Assembly (NCBI GenBank): GCA_020161455.1
Contig: JAIUNZ010000006.1
Coordinates: forward strand, 62,001-126,000
DNA length: 64,000 nt
Reading direction: 5' to 3'
From: Bacteroidota bacterium
GTDB taxonomy: Bacteria > Bacteroidota > Bacteroidia > Flavobacteriales > Flavobacteriaceae
This document shows, piece after piece, positions 32,023 through 40,128 of the stretch; position 1 is the stretch's first letter; every line of letters starts with the position of its first letter. A program made the position numbers and the translations under genes. The notes below the pieces were generated by a model. It worked only from the letters and a program-made list of their open reading frames with translations. It did no database searches and had not been told where the DNA came from.

Positions 32023-33369
32023 TTAAGACGTTTGAATGTTATATTTTTCCAATCTTCGATACAAAGCTGCACGAGACAAGCCTAATTCTTCGGCAGATTT
32101 ACTGATATTGTTTTCGTTTTTTAACAAAACTTTTTCAATAGTTTTTTTTTCAATATCTGAAAGTTGAAAATCATCATGTTGTTCGTGAAGCAATACTATT
32201 TCTAAATCTAAATCAGAAGGTTTTATAGTGAAGTTTTCACAAAGAATCACTGCACGTTCTATTCGGTTTTCCATTTCACGAATATTTCCATTCCAAGCAT
32301 GTTTTGCTATTTGCTCTAGGGCTTTATCATCAAATATGATTTTATTTTTTTCATATTTATCTATCATTTTTTCTAAAAGGAAATGGGCTAACGGAATTTT
32401 ATCTTCTATTCGTTCTCGTAATGCGGGCAAAACAATTTCCATAGTATTAATGCGATAATACAAATCTTCTCTAAAATTTTTTGCCGCTACTTCTGCTTTT
32501 AAATCTAAATTGGTAGCTGTTATTATTCTAACGTCAATTTTTCTTGGTTTGGTTTCACCCAGTCGAGTTACCGTTTTTGTTTGAATAACTTGTAACAGTT
32601 TTGATTGTAAATGCAAAGGAACATTACCAATTTCATCTAAAAAAAGAGTGCCTTTTTGAGCGGCTTCAAATTTTCCAATGGTATCGCTTTTTGCATCTGT
32701 AAAAGCACCTTTTACATAGCCAAAAAGTTCACTTTCAAAAATATTTTCGTTTAAAGAACCCAAGTCAACATGAATAAATTCGTTACTTTTTCTACCCGAA
32801 TTTTGATGAATGTAATGCGCCATTACATATTTTCCTGTTCCGTTTTCGCCTAAAATCAAAACATTCGCGTCTGTTTTTGCAACTTTTTCAGCCAATGAAT
32901 AGGCTTTTTCAATGTTTTTTGATGTTCCAATAAAATAGTTGTTAGTACTTTCGTTTAGAATTATATCCTTCTGATTTTTACGAGCAAAACCAACACCTTT
33001 TTTTACAGTTTCTAATAATTTGTCGTTGTCCCAAGGTTTTAAAACATAATCAAAAGCACCGTTTTTTAATGCTTCAACAGCGGTTTCTACCTTTCCGAAA
33101 GCAGTCATTAATATTACAACTGTATTTGGCGCTAATTTTTTTATTTCTTTTAAAAAATACAAGCCTTCTTTTCCATCTTCAAAACCAATGCGATAATTCA
33201 TGTCTAATAAAACTAAATCAATTTGATTTTCAGCTAATAACTGAATTACATTCTTCGGATTATTTAGAGTATAAATCGTTTCAAAATGTTTTTTTAAAAG
33301 CATTTTTGCCGTAAAAAGGATGTCTTCTTGATCGTCAATAACTAAAATTGTAGCAGTTGTTTTTTTCAT
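32023..33369 (-). CDS. NtrC-family sigma-54-dependent response regulator
   Basis: A 448-residue regulator. The receiver domain (residues 7-122) has Asp12-Asp13 and phospho-acceptor Asp56. The AAA+ domain (about 145-380) has Walker A GENGTGK (174-180), the sigma-54 contact loop GAFTDA (221-226; the standard is GAFTGA) and Walker B LFLDEIGN. The C-terminal Fis-type helix-turn-helix is NNISKSAEELGLSRAALYRRLEKY. I chose the ATG giving MKKTTATILV; a TTG seven codons earlier lies within the upstream palindromes. Two 16-bp palindromes sit just before this start and upstream of the divergent exporter operon, the likely targets. Confidence 0.9.
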   Translation of the reverse strand: MKKTTATILVIDDQEDILFTAKMLLKKHFETIYTLNNPKNVIQLLAENQIDLVLLDMNYRIGFEDGKEGLYFLKEIKKLAPNTVVILMTAFGKVETAVEALKNGAFDYVLKPWDNDKLLETVKKGVGFARKNQKDIILNESTNNYFIGTSKNIEKAYSLAEKVAKTDANVLILGENGTGKYVMAHYIHQNSGRKSNEFIHVDLGSLNENIFESELFGYVKGAFTDAKSDTIGKFEAAQKGTLFLDEIGNVPLHLQSKLLQVIQTKTVTRLGETKPRKIDVRIITATNLDLKAEVAAKNFREDLYYRINTMEIVLPALRERIEDKIPLAHFLLEKMIDKYEKNKIIFDDKALEQIAKHAWNGNIREMENRIERAVILCENFTIKPSDLDLEIVLLHEQHDDFQLSDIEKKTIEKVLLKNENNISKSAEELGLSRAALYRRLEKYNIQTS

Positions 33370-33373
33370 TTGC

Positions 33374-33410
33374 TGTTCGTTTTCGGACAAATTGTGTTCA
33401 TTATTGAACA
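33374..33410. promoter_or_regulatory. Tandem 16-bp palindromes, candidate enhancer sites (UAS)
   Basis: Site 1 (33374-33389) is TGTTCGTTTTCGGACA and site 2 (33395-33410) is TGTTCATTATTGAACA. Site 2 is a perfect 6+6 inverted repeat with a 4-base spacer; site 1 has one mismatch and the same spacer. The centres are 21 bp apart, so both face the same side of the helix. They lie about 70 bp before the -24-like element and 5-41 bp before the regulator's ATG. This is the layout expected for an NtrC-type activator controlling the exporter operon and perhaps itself. Confidence 0.7.
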
Positions 33411-33470
33411 GTGTCTTTAATGTGATATTTATATTATACTGAATTTAAAGGATTTAGGAATATTTAATTT

Positions 33471-33486
33471 TTGGCACAATATTCCT
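33471..33486 (+). promoter_or_regulatory. Candidate sigma-54 promoter of the exporter operon
   Basis: TTGGCAC at 33471-33477 matches the -24 half perfectly. The -12 half at the expected spacing reads TCCT instead of TTGC, so only half of the consensus is good. The start codon of the first operon gene is 24 bp downstream. Confidence 0.45.
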
Positions 33487-33509
33487 AATATACAAGTAAA
33501 ATCAGAGTA

Positions 33510-34748
33510 ATGGACACTATCATCAAGCGTAAAAATAACAAAAAAAAATATGGATTACTTGCCTTACCTATTTTATTGGTTTTAGGTTATTTTGTTATAA
33601 CCTCATTAACTAAAAAAAGAAGTTTAAATGTCAATAAGCCTGAAATTTCTATCAAATCTGTTGAAAAAGGTTTTTTCGAAGATTTTATTGTTTTTCAAGC
33701 CAAAGTTACTCCATTGAATTCAATGTTAGTCAACGTGATAGAAGGCGGCGCAGTACAAGAAATATTTGTAAATAATGGCGATAGGGTTTCTCAAGGTCAA
33801 CCATTGGCTCGTTTGTATAATCCAAATACAGAATTGAATTATATGCAGCAAGAAACATCCATTATTGAACAAATTAACAACTTAAATAAAGCAAAATTAG
33901 ACTTAAGAAATCAAGAACTAAATTTGGCCAAAGATTTAATTTCTATTGAACACGACTATCAAGATGCAAAAAACTTATATGAATTGAATCAGAAGTTATT
34001 CAATCAAGAAATTTTGGCGAAAAACGAATGGCAAAAAACACAAGAAAATTTCCGCTTTCAAAAAGAACGAATGGACATTATCAAACAAAGTGTAACTAAA
34101 GAAAAACAAGCCAATCAAATACAAATTGGACAACTTAACCAATCCATTTCTATTATGAATAAAAGTTTGTCAATTTTAAGAAACAATAAAAATAATTTTT
34201 TGATTACAGCACCACTTTCGGGACGACTATCTTCGTTTGAACCTATTTTAGGAAAAACCTATACACAAGGAAATAGTATTGGAACCATAGATGTTTTGAA
34301 AGGTTATAAATTAGTTGCAGAAGTGGATGAATTTTATCTAAATAGAATAGCCGAAGGTTTAAAAGGCACAATAGAATTTAATGAAAAACCAGTAGAAGTA
34401 ATTATTTCAAAGGTAATTCCAGAAATAAAAAGCGGACGCTTTATTGTTGAATTAAACTTTATAAAAAATGAAAATTTAGAACTTAACCAAGGTTTGTCTT
34501 TTGGTGTACGAATTAATTTGTCTGAAAAAACGGAAAGCATATTAATTAGCAAAGGAAGTTTTTGCCAAGAAACTGCAGGAAAATGGATTTTTGTAATTAA
34601 AGGAAATAAAGCCGAACGCAGAAATATTAATATAGGAAGAGAAAATCCTTTATATTACGAAATCTTGGAAGGATTGCAAGTTGGCGAAAAAGTGATTACT
34701 TCAACATATAAAGATTATAAAGATATTGAAATATTAAATATAGAATAA
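33510..34748 (+). CDS. MacA/HlyD-type periplasmic adaptor subunit
   Basis: A 412-residue membrane fusion protein linking an inner-membrane ABC transporter to an outer-membrane TolC channel. One N-terminal membrane segment lies at about residues 13-31 (YGLLALPILLVLGYFVITSL). The lipoyl/barrel-sandwich halves are near residues 70-110 (NSMLVNVIEGGAVQEIFVNNGDRVSQGQPLARL) and 228-260, separated by an alpha-hairpin coiled coil (about 115-220). A beta-barrel and membrane-proximal domain follow (residues 265-412). It is the first gene of a five-gene operon and the first target of the putative sigma-54 promoter. Confidence 0.88.
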   Translation: MDTIIKRKNNKKKYGLLALPILLVLGYFVITSLTKKRSLNVNKPEISIKSVEKGFFEDFIVFQAKVTPLNSMLVNVIEGGAVQEIFVNNGDRVSQGQPLARLYNPNTELNYMQQETSIIEQINNLNKAKLDLRNQELNLAKDLISIEHDYQDAKNLYELNQKLFNQEILAKNEWQKTQENFRFQKERMDIIKQSVTKEKQANQIQIGQLNQSISIMNKSLSILRNNKNNFLITAPLSGRLSSFEPILGKTYTQGNSIGTIDVLKGYKLVAEVDEFYLNRIAEGLKGTIEFNEKPVEVIISKVIPEIKSGRFIVELNFIKNENLELNQGLSFGVRINLSEKTESILISKGSFCQETAGKWIFVIKGNKAERRNINIGRENPLYYEILEGLQVGEKVITSTYKDYKDIEILNIE

Positions 34749-34749
34749 G

Positions 34750-35451
34750 ATGATAACAATAAAAAACCTTTCAAAAATTTTCCAAACGGAAGAAATAGAG
34801 ACCAAAGCATTACACGAAGTTTCAATCACAATCAATCAAGGCGAATTTGTAACCATAATGGGTGCATCGGGTAGCGGAAAATCAACTCTTTTAAACATAG
34901 TTGGACTATTAGACAGCGCATCATCGGGAAGTTATCAATTATTATCTCAAGAAATCTTTGGCTTAAAAGAGCGAGAAAAATCAAAAATTAGAAAGCAAAA
35001 TATTGGTTTTGTTTTTCAAAATTTCAATTTAATAGACGAACTTTCGGTATTTGACAATATCGAATTGCCTTTGATTTACAATGATGTTTCTGCAACAGTT
35101 CGCAAACAAAAAGTAGAGAAAATTGCTGAACGTCTTGGAATTTCTCACCGATTAAAACATTATCCTCAACAACTTTCTGGTGGACAACAGCAGCGTGTTG
35201 CCGTGGCTCGAGCATTAATTAATGATCCAAAAATAATTCTTGCTGATGAACCAACAGGAAATTTAGACAGTAAAAACGGAAATGAAGTGATGGAATTACT
35301 AACCGATTTGCATGCACAAGGCGCCACAATTTTAATGGTAACCCATTCGGATTATGATGCTTCTTTTTCACAAAAAACCATTTTCATGAAAGACGGAATG
35401 ATACTTTCAGAAAAAAATAACAGTAAAAATGTTGATGTATTAATTTCTTAA
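34750..35451 (+). CDS. ABC transporter ATP-binding protein (MacB/LolD type)
   Basis: A 233-residue ATPase of the MacB/LolD/FtsE class. It shows Walker A GASGSGKST near residue 38, the Q loop in GFVFQNFNL, the signature LSGGQQQRVAVARAL near 140, Walker B IILADEPTG and the switch His in MVTHS. It powers the FtsX-like permease encoded two genes downstream. It starts one base after the adaptor stop. In this class ATP hydrolysis drives mechanical movement of the periplasmic domain rather than classical membrane transport. Confidence 0.93.
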   Translation: MITIKNLSKIFQTEEIETKALHEVSITINQGEFVTIMGASGSGKSTLLNIVGLLDSASSGSYQLLSQEIFGLKEREKSKIRKQNIGFVFQNFNLIDELSVFDNIELPLIYNDVSATVRKQKVEKIAERLGISHRLKHYPQQLSGGQQQRVAVARALINDPKIILADEPTGNLDSKNGNEVMELLTDLHAQGATILMVTHSDYDASFSQKTIFMKDGMILSEKNNSKNVDVLIS

Positions 35452-35463
35452 AACTATAAAACC

Positions 35464-36240
35464 ATGAGTAAAATAATTTTAACCCTTAGCACTATTATTA
35501 TTAGTCTTTTTTCTTTCGGACAAGTAGTCGAAAATCGAGAAGTAGCAGATTTTTCAAAATTGAAAGTGTCTAATTCTATTGATGTATACTATACGATATC
35601 ATCCACTAAAAGCTTAAAAATAGAAACAGATGACGAAAAAAATCTGCAATTCATTAAAACAGAAACAGTAGGTGAAACGCTTAAAATATACATAGAAACC
35701 GACAGTTATAATCAAAAAGGCAAAAATAAAAACTGGAAAAATAAATTAAGCTTTAAAACCCTAAAAGTTATAATTTCAGGACCTAATTTAGACGAAATAA
35801 AAGCCAGTTCTTCATCTGTTGTAAAAATTTTGAATATTAATGAGTCAAAAAAATTATTTCTAACGGTAAGTTCATCGGCAACCATTAAAGGAAACTTTGA
35901 AAGTGATGTCGTGACTTTGGACACATCATCTAGCGGCACATTTTCAGGTGAAATTACAGCAAAAGAAATAGCTATAGAGACAAGTAGCTCATCTTCAGTT
36001 TCAATAGAAGGAAAAGCTAAAAATGTAGTGGTAAAAGCTAGTAGCTCTGGCGATTGTAATTTAAAAGATTTAAAAACAGAAAACGCAACTGCAACAGCCA
36101 GCAGCTCGGCATCAATATCGGTTTATGCGTCCAATTCAATCAACGCTAAAGCTTCATCTAGTGGAAGTATTTCATTTTATGGCAATCCATCAAACATCTC
36201 AAAAGAAAAAAGCTCTGGAGGTTCTGTAATTCAAAAATAA
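35464..36240 (+). CDS. DUF2807 (head GIN domain) protein in the exporter operon
   Basis: A 258-residue secreted protein. The signal peptide is MSKIILTLSTIIISLFSFGQ. The mature protein begins VVENREVADFSKLKVSNSIDVYYTI, the DUF2807 signature, and continues with stacked beta-strands with a repeated SSSS/SSSG ladder (IKASSSSVVKILNI, FLTVSSSATIKGNF, VVVKASSSGDCNL), which look like a beta-helix or solenoid. The family is common in Bacteroidetes and of unknown function. Its place between ATPase and permease suggests it is functionally tied to the exporter, perhaps as a periplasmic accessory or cargo. Confidence 0.8.
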   Translation: MSKIILTLSTIIISLFSFGQVVENREVADFSKLKVSNSIDVYYTISSTKSLKIETDDEKNLQFIKTETVGETLKIYIETDSYNQKGKNKNWKNKLSFKTLKVIISGPNLDEIKASSSSVVKILNINESKKLFLTVSSSATIKGNFESDVVTLDTSSSGTFSGEITAKEIAIETSSSSSVSIEGKAKNVVVKASSSGDCNLKDLKTENATATASSSASISVYASNSINAKASSSGSISFYGNPSNISKEKSSGGSVIQK

Positions 36241-36264
36241 TCATCAATCAAAAAACGAACAATC

Positions 36265-38700
36265 ATGTTAAAAAATTGGACCAACCTTTTTCTCTTTCAT
36301 ATCAAGAACAACAAACTGTTTACTTTTTTAAATGTTTTAGGATTAAGCATCGGAATTGCAGGGTTAATTTTTGCCACTTTGTATTGGAATGATGAACAAA
36401 GCTACAACAATTGGAATCCAGGGAAAGATAATGTTTTTATAAGTATTTCAAAAATCGGGATAGATGAGTATTGGGCATCAAACGTAGTACCATTTGAAGA
36501 ATATTTCAAAAAAGATTTCCCTGAATTAGAAGGCTATTGCTACTTTGATAATTGGTATGAAGAAGCTGTTTTAATGTATAAAAACAAAAAAGAAATAGTA
36601 AAGTTTACCTATGCACAGCACTCATTTTTTGATATGTTTCCGTTTACAATTGTTGGTGGAAGTACTAAAAATGTATTAAATGATAATACCAATATTGCAC
36701 TATCACAAGATGCGGCTAGAAAACTTTTTGGAAACGAAAATCCATTAGGTAAAACTTTAGATGATGGTTCTAGAAAGTTAGTTGTAGGATGTGTTTATAC
36801 CATTCCAGGAAAATCATCCATGGCACCCGAAGTAATTGTAAACTCAATCGATGAAAGAATGATTGAAAATAAAGACCATTGGGGAAACTACAGTTATGGA
36901 TTATTATTGAAGCTAAAAAACCCTGATGATAAGGATAAAGTGATTGCAAGAATGGAACGCTTGATGCATGAAAACAGTACTGTAAAAAATGCTAAACAAG
37001 AGGGTATATCACCAGAAGAATGGCTTAAAAAAAATGGCATCACATCCACTAAGTTTTATTTACAATCATTAGATGAAATTCGATTACATGCAATAACTGA
37101 ATGTTTTGCAGAAGGAAAAGGAAACTATCAATTTCTTCTGATTATGATTGGATTATCAATTTTAATTTTAGTGTTATCTATCGTTAATTATGTAAATCTA
37201 GCCACCGCTAATGCTGTAAAAAGAGCAAAAGAAGTTGGTGTTCGCAAAATTTTAGGAGCGTCAAAAAGTAATATCATTAAGCAATTCTTGTTTGAAACCA
37301 TCATTACCGTTTTATTTTCTATACTTTTATCTTTAGGTATCGTTGAGCTTTCCTTGCCCTACTACAATGATTTTTTAGGTAAAAAATTAGTCATTTTTGG
37401 CAATCAATTTTATATGCAAATTGTTTTAATTTTTATTATTACTATCATTTTTGCAGGTATTTTTCCAGCTATATATGTGTCAAATTTTGAAACATTAAAG
37501 GTGTTGAAAGGTAATTTTGGAAGAAGTAAAAACGGAATTTGGTTGCGTAATATAATGCTGATTGTTCAATTCGCTATTGCGTCCTTTTTTATTATTGGTT
37601 CTTATATTGTTTATCAACAAATACAATATGTTTCTACAAAAAATTTAGGGTTTAAAGGCGATCAAGTTGCCGCAGTTTGGTATTGGAATGGCTACAATTG
37701 GAGGGAAAAGGATTATAAAGAAAAAGTAGAAAGTCGTTATCTCTTAATAAAAAATGAACTTTCAAAAATAAAAGGAGTAAAACAAGTGAGTACAGGAGCT
37801 TTTGAATTTGGCTCTGGCAATGGTTCAACTTCTGGATTTTCATATAAAGGAAGTGAAAACATTCAAGCTCGAAATATGGGTGTAGATTTTGGAATGCTCG
37901 AAATGATGCAAATTCAATTAAATGAAGGTAGGTTTTTGACAAACAAAATAGCTTCTGACACCATAAATTCAATGTTAGTCAATGAAACTGCTTTACGAAT
38001 GATGAATGAAAAAAATCCTATTGGTAAAGAAGTAAATTGGAACGATAAAAAGCTAAAAATTATTGGAGTTGTGAAAGATTTTCATCTTTTTGGACCACAA
38101 GAAAACATTCCGCCAATGGTGTTTTTTCACTATAAAACAGTAGATTGGATGTTGCAAAATGCAAGTAGAATTTATGTGAAAATTGATGCTCAAAATCCAT
38201 CTCAAACTATTGCAGAGATTGAAAAATTTTGGACTAAAAATGTTGATACCGTATATCCATTTTCATATGATTTTGTAGATAAACAATATGCTAGAACCTA
38301 TGCCAGTTATGTCAAACAAAAAAACTTGTTTTCACTGTTAAATTTTATTGTAATTCTAATTGCACTTTTCGGATTGTTTGCTTTGGCAAGTTATTCAATC
38401 CAGCGAAGAATGAAAGAAATCGCTATTAGAAAAACGCTCGGAGCAGAAACTAATGTTTTGCTAAAAGAATTATCCAAACAATATATAGTTTTTTGCATAC
38501 TTGGATTTATAACAGCTTTATTTCCAGTTTATTTCCTTCTTAATAAATGGTTAGAAAACTTTGTTTTTAGAATAGATATTTCTGTTCTACCGTTTATCGT
38601 TGGGTTTTTCGCATTACTGTTTTTAACGTTAATAGTTGTACTTTCAAGAGCATATCAAGCCACTAAAGTTGATGTCTTAAAATATTTGAAATATGAATAA
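36265..38700 (+). CDS. MacB/FtsX-like ABC transporter permease
   Basis: An 811-residue permease of the large Bacteroidetes type. It has two halves, each with one leading membrane segment, a periplasmic MacB-core domain and three following membrane segments. Segments are near residues 20-40, 288-312, 335-358, 378-402, 424-446, 685-705, 735-755 and 770-790. Motifs include the FtsX-type KRAKEVGVRKILGASKSNIIKQFLFE and RRMKEIAIRKTLGAETNVLLKELS, one per half. It works with the ATPase, adaptor and TolC protein as a tripartite exporter. It overlaps the TolC gene start by 8 bp. Confidence 0.9.
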   Translation: MLKNWTNLFLFHIKNNKLFTFLNVLGLSIGIAGLIFATLYWNDEQSYNNWNPGKDNVFISISKIGIDEYWASNVVPFEEYFKKDFPELEGYCYFDNWYEEAVLMYKNKKEIVKFTYAQHSFFDMFPFTIVGGSTKNVLNDNTNIALSQDAARKLFGNENPLGKTLDDGSRKLVVGCVYTIPGKSSMAPEVIVNSIDERMIENKDHWGNYSYGLLLKLKNPDDKDKVIARMERLMHENSTVKNAKQEGISPEEWLKKNGITSTKFYLQSLDEIRLHAITECFAEGKGNYQFLLIMIGLSILILVLSIVNYVNLATANAVKRAKEVGVRKILGASKSNIIKQFLFETIITVLFSILLSLGIVELSLPYYNDFLGKKLVIFGNQFYMQIVLIFIITIIFAGIFPAIYVSNFETLKVLKGNFGRSKNGIWLRNIMLIVQFAIASFFIIGSYIVYQQIQYVSTKNLGFKGDQVAAVWYWNGYNWREKDYKEKVESRYLLIKNELSKIKGVKQVSTGAFEFGSGNGSTSGFSYKGSENIQARNMGVDFGMLEMMQIQLNEGRFLTNKIASDTINSMLVNETALRMMNEKNPIGKEVNWNDKKLKIIGVVKDFHLFGPQENIPPMVFFHYKTVDWMLQNASRIYVKIDAQNPSQTIAEIEKFWTKNVDTVYPFSYDFVDKQYARTYASYVKQKNLFSLLNFIVILIALFGLFALASYSIQRRMKEIAIRKTLGAETNVLLKELSKQYIVFCILGFITALFPVYFLLNKWLENFVFRIDISVLPFIVGFFALLFLTLIVVLSRAYQATKVDVLKYLKYE

Positions 38701-39988
38701 GACAAGCTTTTTAATTTCTTTATGTTTATTTTCAAGCTTTTGTTTTGCTCAAGAAACTAATTGGACGTTACAAAAATGTATAGCGCTGGGAATTGAAAAC
38801 AATTTAGCCATAAAAATACAACAATTAGAAATCAAACGAAACCAAAAGACAAAAGTTTCTATGCTAAACGAATTGTTGCCTCAAGTTAATTTATATGGAA
38901 ATCAAAGTTATAATTTTGGTTCAACTATCGATCCTTCTACAAATGGTAGAGTAAGTTCAAATATACAATACGACAATTTTTATTTAAGTGCCCAAATGAA
39001 TTTGTTGGATTTTAGCAAAATTGCCGAAGCACAAAAAGATAAAATAACAATCGAAATTGCTATGGCTGAAAAAGAAATTATTGAGAACGAATATAAACTA
39101 CAAGTACTTGAAAGTTTTTATCAAACTCTTTTTACTCAAGAATTGCAAAAAATTCAAGAAATACAGCTACAAAACAGTAAGTATAATTTAGATAGAATAT
39201 CCAAAGAAGTTACCATTGGTAGCAAACCAAAAAGTGATTTGTATGACATTCAATTTAATTATGCACAAGAAGAAAAACGTTTTTTAGAAACACAACAATT
39301 ATTAACAATTCAAAAAACACAACTATTTCAATTGATTAATTATAAGGATTTAAACATAGAAACGGTGGTTTTAGAACATACCATTGCAAACCTAGAAAAT
39401 GATTTAGAGAATTTGAAAAACCCAAAAATTAAAGCAGCACTTTTAGCTCTTGAAAAAAGCGAAAAAGAAATCAACTTTCAGCGAGCCAATAATTTACCAA
39501 CATTTTCAACATTTTATCAATTAGCATCATTTTATTATAAACCTTTAAATCAACCTGAAATAGTAGTTGAAAATTTTAGCAATCAAATAGGAAATAACAA
39601 AAACCAACAGGTTGGCGTACAAATTTCTATTCCTGTTTTTAATGGTTTTAAAAACAACCGAGCAATTACTGCTGCAAAAATTGACTCTGAAAAATCAAAA
39701 TTAAAAATCGAACAAGAAAAAAATAGTCTATATCAACAACTTGAACTAGAACAAAAAAACAAGAAAAATTTAGAAAGTATACAAGCTAAGTTAATAGAAA
39801 TAGAAAATTTTGCCAGAGCATCGTTTACTACAACTCAAGCAAAATTCACTACAGGAGTGATAGATGTTTTCTCCTACTCTATGGCCAAAAACAACTGGTT
39901 AACTTCTCAATATGAGGTTATAAAAAACAAATTACAACTTCAATACATTGCGTTTAAAATGAATTTGATTAAAACTAACACTTTATAA
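38693..39988 (+). CDS. TolC family outer-membrane channel protein
   Basis: A 431-residue outer-membrane efflux protein. The signal peptide ends SSFCFAQ near residue 19. Two TolC/OEP repeats follow, with long amphipathic helices (WTLQKCIALGIENNLAIKIQQLEIKRNQ at residue 24 and the second half from about residue 232) and the beta segment NLYGNQSYNFGSTIDP. It forms the trimeric exit duct for the adaptor/ATPase/permease encoded upstream. It begins 8 bp inside the permease gene and is the last gene of the operon. Confidence 0.9.
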   Translation: MNKTSFLISLCLFSSFCFAQETNWTLQKCIALGIENNLAIKIQQLEIKRNQKTKVSMLNELLPQVNLYGNQSYNFGSTIDPSTNGRVSSNIQYDNFYLSAQMNLLDFSKIAEAQKDKITIEIAMAEKEIIENEYKLQVLESFYQTLFTQELQKIQEIQLQNSKYNLDRISKEVTIGSKPKSDLYDIQFNYAQEEKRFLETQQLLTIQKTQLFQLINYKDLNIETVVLEHTIANLENDLENLKNPKIKAALLALEKSEKEINFQRANNLPTFSTFYQLASFYYKPLNQPEIVVENFSNQIGNNKNQQVGVQISIPVFNGFKNNRAITAAKIDSEKSKLKIEQEKNSLYQQLELEQKNKKNLESIQAKLIEIENFARASFTTTQAKFTTGVIDVFSYSMAKNNWLTSQYEVIKNKLQLQYIAFKMNLIKTNTL

Positions 39989-40012
39989 CAAAACTTTATC
40001 ATTTGTCCATCA

Positions 40013-40052
40013 AAACTTTAAACTCTTAAACTTTTAAACCATTAAACTTCTT
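40013..40052 (+). repeat. 8-bp tandem repeat (AACTTTTA-like)
   Basis: Five imperfect 8-base units (AAACTTTA, AACTCTTA, AACTTTTA, AACCATTA, AACTTCTT) directly before the promoter element of the Mrp operon. Related AAACTTTTAAAC words occur again just before the ATG. Likely low-complexity drift; no function shown. Confidence 0.5.
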
Positions 40053-40054
40053 TA

Positions 40055-40062
40055 TATCTTTG
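40055..40062 (+). promoter_or_regulatory. -7 element for the Mrp/Fe-S operon
   Basis: TATCTTTG matches TAnnTTTG and lies 66 bp before the Mrp start codon. Confidence 0.45.
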
Positions 40063-40128
40063 CAATTCATATTCAGTTTAAATAAATGTTAAAGAACTTT
40101 ATTACCTAAACTTGAAACTTTTAAACAA

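Noticed and set aside
33370-33390. TTG start of the NtrC-like regulator
   Set aside because: It falls inside the first palindrome; the ATG seven codons downstream gives the usual N-terminus.
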